The position numbers were made by a program, and so were the translations under genes. Source: Camillea tinctor (lineage: Eukaryota; Ascomycota; Sordariomycetes; Xylariales; Xylariaceae). Taken from it: DNA of 64,000 bases. Position 1 is the first letter of the stretch. Every line of letters begins with the position of its first letter. The stretch lies in contig MU394105.1 of NCBI GenBank assembly GCA_022578605.1, forward strand, positions 237,428-301,427. Direction: 5' to 3'. The notes beneath the pieces were generated by a model. The model had not been told where the DNA came from. It did no database searches and saw nothing but the letters and a program-made list of their open reading frames with translations. Of this stretch, positions 58,816 to 64,000 are shown piece after piece.

Positions 58816-58908
58816 TGGCGATAGCCGGAATCGAACCGGCGTTTACACGGTATTATTTGTGGGTTGCACATCCACAACGTGTTGTCCTAACCACTAGACG
58901 ATATCACC
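58816..58908 (-). tRNA. tRNA-His (GTG) with intron
   Basis: Reading leftwards: acceptor stem GGTGATA/TATCGCC, D arm TCGTCTAGTGGTTAGGACA, anticodon stem ACACG/CGTGT, anticodon GTG in TTGTGG, then an intron of about 21 nt. T arm GCCGGTTCGATTCCGGC, discriminator A. The intron contains CCACAA, complementary to the anticodon loop TTGTGG, as is typical of eukaryotic pre-tRNA introns. Confidence 0.92.
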
Positions 58909-58918
58909 AGGCAACTGG

Positions 58919-59014
58919 TGATCAAGATGGGATTCGAACCCACAATCTTCTGATTTGCTGAGCTACTGAACGTAAGCTTCGTAGTCAGACGCCTTGCCAT
59001 TGGGCCACTCGACC
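58919..59014 (-). tRNA. tRNA-Arg (ACG) with intron
   Basis: Reading leftwards: acceptor stem GGTCGAG/CTTGATC (with two G-U pairs), D arm TGGCCCAATGGCAAGGC, anticodon stem TCTGA/TCAGA, loop CTACGA with anticodon ACG (read as ICG), an intron of about 24 nt after base 37, and T arm TGTGGGTTCGAATCCCA. The neighbouring tRNA-His is 10 bases away on the same strand. Confidence 0.88.
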
Positions 59015-61145
59015 GTGGGAGACTTCATCACTGTTTAGACTGTTATACCATCCCACGCTAGAATTTTAAGCAATCACAATCCAGTCGGTTAAACTACGGC
59101 AACATCATCCCCACAACTACTACCTAGCACTCTATGGCCAGCTGCATGCATTATAGATTAGATATCGCCAACCCAAGGATACATAGTATGTATGGGGTCC
59201 TCTTCTCACATGTACATTCCATACTAATTATACCTGAGCACTACCTAACTACACACCTTCCTGAATACATACATACTCTCAACTCATAGCACACAGTTAT
59301 TACTAACACCCGCAACCAAAACTCAGTAGCATTCATCGGCTGGCATATTCGGTGGTGATTCAAGATAAACGAAACAACTAGCTACTCTGCTTTCATTTGA
59401 GTAGTAAGAGCTATCGGTGTATATTATGATTTTATAAGTGGTTATAACCATAATAAAACCCACAACCAGGCAACTTGGTCCTTTGCAGCATTGATCACAG
59501 TGTGAAGATCAAATGAGTCAATCTCATAGGTATAGGTAGCCGAAACGATGTTTCCTATATAGTATAAACATCCAGGCGTCTCCTTTTTGGAGTTGGTACA
59601 ATACCAGATGTTGGACTACGGCAAACTCTGTTTACGATTATAAGTAATAGTGAATTTAAAATATCACTCATCACATCATGAATTACAAATACCTCACAGA
59701 GATGATGTACCTATAGAAGAAAAGCTTTTCCTGCAGTAGTACTGGCGAACTTATAAATGGAGCTCACTACATTACACCGGAAAATCCAGTACCTATACAG
59801 TGTAAGTTGGTACTGAAGGATGTCATCTTCAGTTTGCTATAGATTATCTAGATTCCATAAATATTACTCAAACAGTCTACACCGGACCCTATTTTTTCAT
59901 GCATTGTCTGTCTGCCTATCTATTTTCTACATTTATCACATTTACGTGGCCGGTACGTTACTCATTCCCTAAATTATGAGTTACTTTCAGTATAAGCAGG
60001 CTAACCTGGACGTATATATTCCCAAGCTCTAGGTCGTACACACGCACAGTTGCCCTGGAGTGATCTACCTGACCTGCATTGGTACGTATTATTTCACGAG
60101 TGTTCGAAAACGTGGCGTATCCAGAGAACCCGTTAAACCAATGAGCTTCAAAGGTAGGTGATTTATTGATATGAAATTTCATACTACCTAGAGCCCGAGA
60201 TGTTCGCAAGTCAAGAGCCTACACCTTAGATTACACAAACTTCACTCAAGAGAGGCGCGTGGTGTATCATGTAAGTATATACTAATTACCTTTATTAAGC
60301 ACCTCCTATAATCTAATAACTAAAATATTTCTTGTTTAGGTACACTTATTATATTACTTAAAATATGTCGTATATTTCTCCAAGTCACGCCAAGTCCGGA
60401 GAAATACCTATATAATTACCATCGATAGTGTAGAGGAATAATGCTTTCATATCTATACCAAGTCAATGAAAGCCTTTACCTGATTCATAAATCTCCAATA
60501 GTAGGTAGCCAATGCAAAGAAGTGAAACCCTTGTCAGAGCCCCTATACTTAATGTATATGTAGGTCAGCGAAGGATTTAGCGTCAGGAGAGACCCACTAG
60601 GGATCACCATCACAGTATCTTGGATTAACTCGTTATTCATGTTGGAATAAACTGTACTTAAGGATTTCTGATTAACACAACCAGACTACATAATAAAAGG
60701 GGAAATGAGGTATGTCTTGCGGACTATATATTGCCTAAAGGCAATTGGCATATGTCTTTTGCTCCACAGTATGTCAAGTCGCTGACATAACGAATCATAG
60801 CCAATACTCTGATAGGTATGTTAAGCTATTTCAGTGGAAGGGTAATCTACAGGAGGACTGCTTTTAAACTGCGTGATTAAGCGGAATGTCTATAGAAAGA
60901 TCTAAATACAAGTTGCCCAACATATTCTGATTCACAGACTGGATTCGGGATCACTATCATAGCTCTCCGGCAGCTCAATCTACGCACAAGTATATATAAA
61001 CATACGAACTTCTGATTTTGGCCTGGTATCTTTAGAATTTGAGGGAAACTAGGTAATTATATGTAGTATGCTGTGTTGGTATCAAATCATATTCCCCATG
61101 TATATACATTTTTATGTATCTTTTTTATACAATATAAATCATAAA
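59015..61145. other. gene-free AT-rich spacer
   Basis: No recognised gene on either strand. Open frames are short and composition-driven. The right end is 3' flank of the minus-strand membrane-protein gene. Confidence 0.5.
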
Positions 61146-61148
61146 CTG

Positions 61149-61942
61149 TTATTCCTCGACAAATAAAATAACATCTTTTTCGCTTTCGGACTTGCTCCTA
61201 GCCTCCTCATCCAATGGCTTCGAAGGCCGTAGCCACGTATCCTCGTCCTTAAAATCCATCCACGCCAATGTCACCAGGATCACCGAGAAGACAAATATCA
61301 AAAGGCTTAGCCAGCGAGAGGCCAGGCGGGATTTGCACGTTCTGCCCACGGCAAAGGTGTTGTTGCGTAAATTTTCGTACGCTCTTAACTCGCAAGACCA
61401 AGTTGATGAGCCGCCGTCGGTTCGATACTCCTTATCCCAAATATCTAACCCAGCAGAAGCTATAAATTCTAAGTCTATCAACTTGGTATTGTCGAACAAT
61501 GTGAATATGAATGCCGACAGTGCTAGGGCGATATTGATAGCAAGAATGAAGAAAATGGTGGTCCTGATCCATATCTTTGTCTATAACGATAAGGTTAACT
61601 GGTGTGCGTGTGAATTGATGTGATAGAACTGGCGTTTAATATTACCTTGTTCTCGCCTTCTCGCATGCCATAAAATAGAATTCCCTCTAGCGACACGGAC
61701 GCCAGCAGACTGAACCCAGCACTCCCGAGTGTGACCTTCTCAACCGGAGTATACGGACCGACGAACCCGGCCGTTAACCACCCAAAATCGATTATCCACC
61801 GGCCCGTGACATCGTGATGGACTAATCCAAGACATATTAATATCGTAGCGCCGGTAACGAGTGTTGTAAGAACTTTAGCTAGACGGGTTCTCTTCGAGGA
61901 CTCGTCGAGCTCATGCTTATCGAGGAGAAGCTTGACAGACAT
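61149..61942 (-). CDS. four-helix membrane protein, unknown function
   Basis: Reading leftwards, exon 1 is 61942-61646 and exon 2 is 61580-61149; the 65-bp intron (GTAATA...TTATAG) is in phase 0. The product has 242 residues. Hydrophobic helices: VLTTLVTGATILICLGL, TLGSAGFSLLASVSLEGILFY, TIFFILAINIALALSAFIFTLF and WLSLLIFVFSVILVTLAWM. Between helices 3 and 4 lies an extramembrane loop of about 60 residues with two cysteines (SCEL, RTCK); the C-terminus is acidic and charged. This layout fits small fungal integral membrane proteins of unknown role; I do not recognise the family. The ATG at 61942 is the first in frame. A partial minus-strand frame upstream (61976-62258) does not join it cleanly. 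Confidence 0.7.
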
Positions 61943-61944
61943 TC

Positions 61945-63840
61945 TCAATGAGTTCTGGTTCGGGGCTAAAATTTGCTAATGGTCAATATGAAATTGACAG
62001 TCAAGCAACAGGTGTGTGTGAAAAAACATATTACTTCGCCGCTTCTTATGTATAATCTCCCGTCCTTCTACGATGAGCGGTGACCCAGCCCAATGGACCA
62101 GCAGTGCCGTTGGGGACTTTTTTATTCTTAGCCCTACAGGACCACTCAGGGCTAAGGGGTTCAGGATGGATAGTTGGTTGAGAATAAGGCAATAAAAGTG
62201 ACCAATAGCACCGGATGCCACGCCTTACCTGTTTCCTATTTGGGGGATAGTCCTCCAAGAAGATGGGGTTGTATCATTTTACGATCAGTGCTCACCCTGG
62301 TAAGCCGCTGGGGCGTTTTTAACCTAGGATGACCGATTTTGTAGATGTTAGACGTTGCCGCAGACGCTCCTCATGACATCAGGCATCATTGACATGGTGA
62401 CTTCGTAAGAATCACGCAGAAGACCAATCCTAGCAATGCATGGGTGGGGAGGGAGGCTCTTAGTCAAATTCAAAACGCAAGGATTCTTTTTGCTGGCCGA
62501 GGAATGCCACCTGAAAAAGGGTAATTTGGTTGTATCTTTGAGCGTCATTTAGGTCTATGTCCGATCGCAATCGGCGGCGAAACAAGTACCGGTAGAATCC
62601 TACGGTACTTTTTTAATGGGAATCATTCATGTCTATCGGCACGGGACCAGTAATTAACGTGATCGATCACAGGGGAGAGGAGTCTGTATTGCACACAGGG
62701 CAAGTTGATGAATTAACTAGGAATTGAACGTAAATTGTGGTTATACTATTATCTAATTATCATGAGGGCGATACTCACGTATTGAAGAGGTTTCTTGGTA
62801 TCTACTTACACTGGCTGAATCGATGGATTGCATGAGTGGGCCACCGCACATCTACACCCAAGCCTCAGACTAATAGGTTTGTTAGGTAATCGAGTCCTAG
62901 GAGCTAGACCCCTATGATACCACCCAAGAAGGGCGTAGGAAACATGGATTTGTACTATCTCCGCTAATTATAGAAAACTATACACTCCATTTCTCTTGTA
63001 GCAAAGATGCTATAAACGGCTATGATCTTCCTAAAATACATTGCGGCACCCTTTGTATCGCCACAACTTAGACTTCAGGGAGTCAGGGGCAATCCCCAAT
63101 ATCGAATCGATTTTCTTGAGGACAGAAAGGGTCTCACGCTACTTGATCCTTCCTTCTCTATTGAGGGTATTGCAGACGACGAAGCCAAATACTCTACACT
63201 GTCTCGATCCAAACCATGCGATATAGGTAACAATGGAGCAATGGGACGGGTCTACATGCGTCTATGAGAGATCGTCCTATCGTATCCTAAGTTATATTGG
63301 AGCCTATATTCCCCCCTAGGACAGTCCTGCATGGCATTGTCAGAAAGTACCTGGGACACGTCGGCGTGCTTTAACGCATGTTTAGTTTTTTCATTACACG
63401 TATCTAGTTGCGGATAATTGCCTCGGCGTCTCCTTGAATGAAGAAGACATCGTTTCCCCTACCTACTTATGTAAAGAACATTGAAACCTCAAGTAAGACT
63501 ATAATAAGCAAGTGAAAAGACAAAAAGATTCCCTGCTAAGATGTTACTACTGTTACAGAATCCGGAGCCCACTAAATAGAATCAATTCCTCTACAGGTTA
63601 GCGGAGAAAAGGAAGAGAAAAGGTCCACTCGAGGATATATGCCGGACCAACCACACGATCTTTTCGTAGTCCCCTCCCAAGAAGCTTCATTTTAGCGAAT
63701 AGGTAATAGATCAACGAAAGCCAAGATATAACACACGCGAAAGGAAAAAGCACAGGTACGGAGGCCTGTAAGTGCAACTCCGCCAATTGAGCAAAACTAT
63801 TCCTGGAATAGGGAAAGCGTAAAAATCTTTTATAGGCTGT
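61945..63840. other. spacer with unassigned short frames
   Basis: Open frames at 61976-62221 (-), 63022-63267 (+) and 63598-63876 (-, with one hydrophobic stretch VLFPFACVISWLSLIYYLF) have partly protein-like composition but no recognisable family or splice context. They may be gene relics. Confidence 0.4.
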
Positions 63841-63846
63841 ATACAT

Positions 63847-63920
63847 GTCAGCGACTATAAAAAAGTCAGCGACCATAAAAAAGTTAACAACTATAAAAAA
63901 GTCAGTACTTAATTATAAAA
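63847..63920 (+). repeat. 18-bp tandem repeat, about 3-4 copies
   Basis: Unit GTCAGCGACTATAAAAAA at 63847, 63865 and 63883 (third copy diverged, GTTAACAACT...), then a further degenerate copy with an insertion. It merges into the A/T repeat at the window end. Confidence 0.85.
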
Positions 63921-63931
63921 AAATCAACATT

Positions 63932-64000
63932 TATAAAATAAATAAAATAAATAAAATAAATAAAATAAATAAAATAAATAAAATAAATAAAATAAATAAA
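63932..64000 (+). repeat. (TAAATAAAA)n minisatellite running off the window
   Basis: Strict alternation of TAAA and TAAAA gives a 9-bp period for about 69 bases, and the array continues past the window edge. Confidence 0.9.

Noticed and set aside
63022..63267. 81-codon plus-strand frame
   Set aside because: Partly protein-like but no family, no splice partners and no upstream promoter features; left as a possible relic only.
1..64000. CRISPR array, rRNA genes, bacterial operons or telomeric TTAGGG arrays
   Set aside because: None seen; the sequence is eukaryotic with spliced genes, and no 5S rRNA-like sequence or telomere repeat was found by eye.

Overview
The window looks like nuclear DNA of a filamentous ascomycete, most likely a Sordariomycete (inference). 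Genes carry short introns (43-112 bp) with GTANGT-type donors, CTRAY-like branch sites and YAG acceptors. Several tRNA genes contain introns right after the anticodon. The protein families are typically fungal: BCS1-type AAA ATPase, S28 peptidase, UstYa/DUF3328, GH93, LaeA-like methyltransferases, AcrB, Zn2Cys6 regulator, DHA-type MFS transporter, MUG113/T5orf172 and GPI-anchored or Cys-rich secreted proteins. Coding DNA is GC-balanced. The long spacers are AT-rich, full of simple repeats and of TAGGTACCTA-like palindromes.

Layout. 0-3.6 kb: no gene. 3.6-5.6 kb: a small hydrophilic protein (+) and a GPI-anchored Cys-rich surface protein (-), convergent. 7.6-9.2 kb: BCS1-like AAA ATPase. 11.0-15.9 kb: a secreted S28 prolyl peptidase (+) facing a proline-iminopeptidase-like S33 hydrolase (-), followed by a broken UstYa/DUF3328 gene and a tiny signal-peptide ORF. 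17.0-17.7 kb: an inverted-repeat element. 19.3-20.5 kb: a secreted GH93-type Asp-box propeller hydrolase. 22.5-23.9 kb: a decayed SNF2/RING helicase fragment. 24.4-24.7 kb: a short DUF4267 protein. 26.5-27.4 kb: a LaeA-like methyltransferase. 28.1-28.2 kb: tRNA-Glu and tRNA-Asp. 28.2-37.2 kb: a 9-kb gene desert. 37.3-40.3 kb: AcrB. 41.6-44.1 kb: Zn2Cys6 regulator with five exons. 47.0-49.7 kb: MFS transporter with two lesions. 51.3-52.6 kb: MUG113-like GIY-YIG protein. 54.6-56.4 kb: a second LaeA-like methyltransferase with a frame break. 57.7-58.3 kb: small Cys-rich secreted protein. 58.8-59.0 kb: tRNA-His and tRNA-Arg. 61.1-61.9 kb: four-helix membrane protein of unknown role. The window ends in AT-rich tandem repeats.

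Housekeeping genes (AcrB, BCS1-like, MUG113-like, tRNAs) are intact. Several accessory genes (UstYa-like, SNF2/RING, MFS, second methyltransferase) each carry one or two small lesions, often 1-nt indels in homopolymers. This is either gene decay in a fast-evolving accessory region or, in part, assembly error. No complete biosynthetic cluster is present. The 11-16.5 kb block (two proline-specific peptidases, a UstYa-family remnant and a possible secreted peptide ORF) is the most system-like part of the window. All exon limits were read by eye from splice signals and reading-frame phase.
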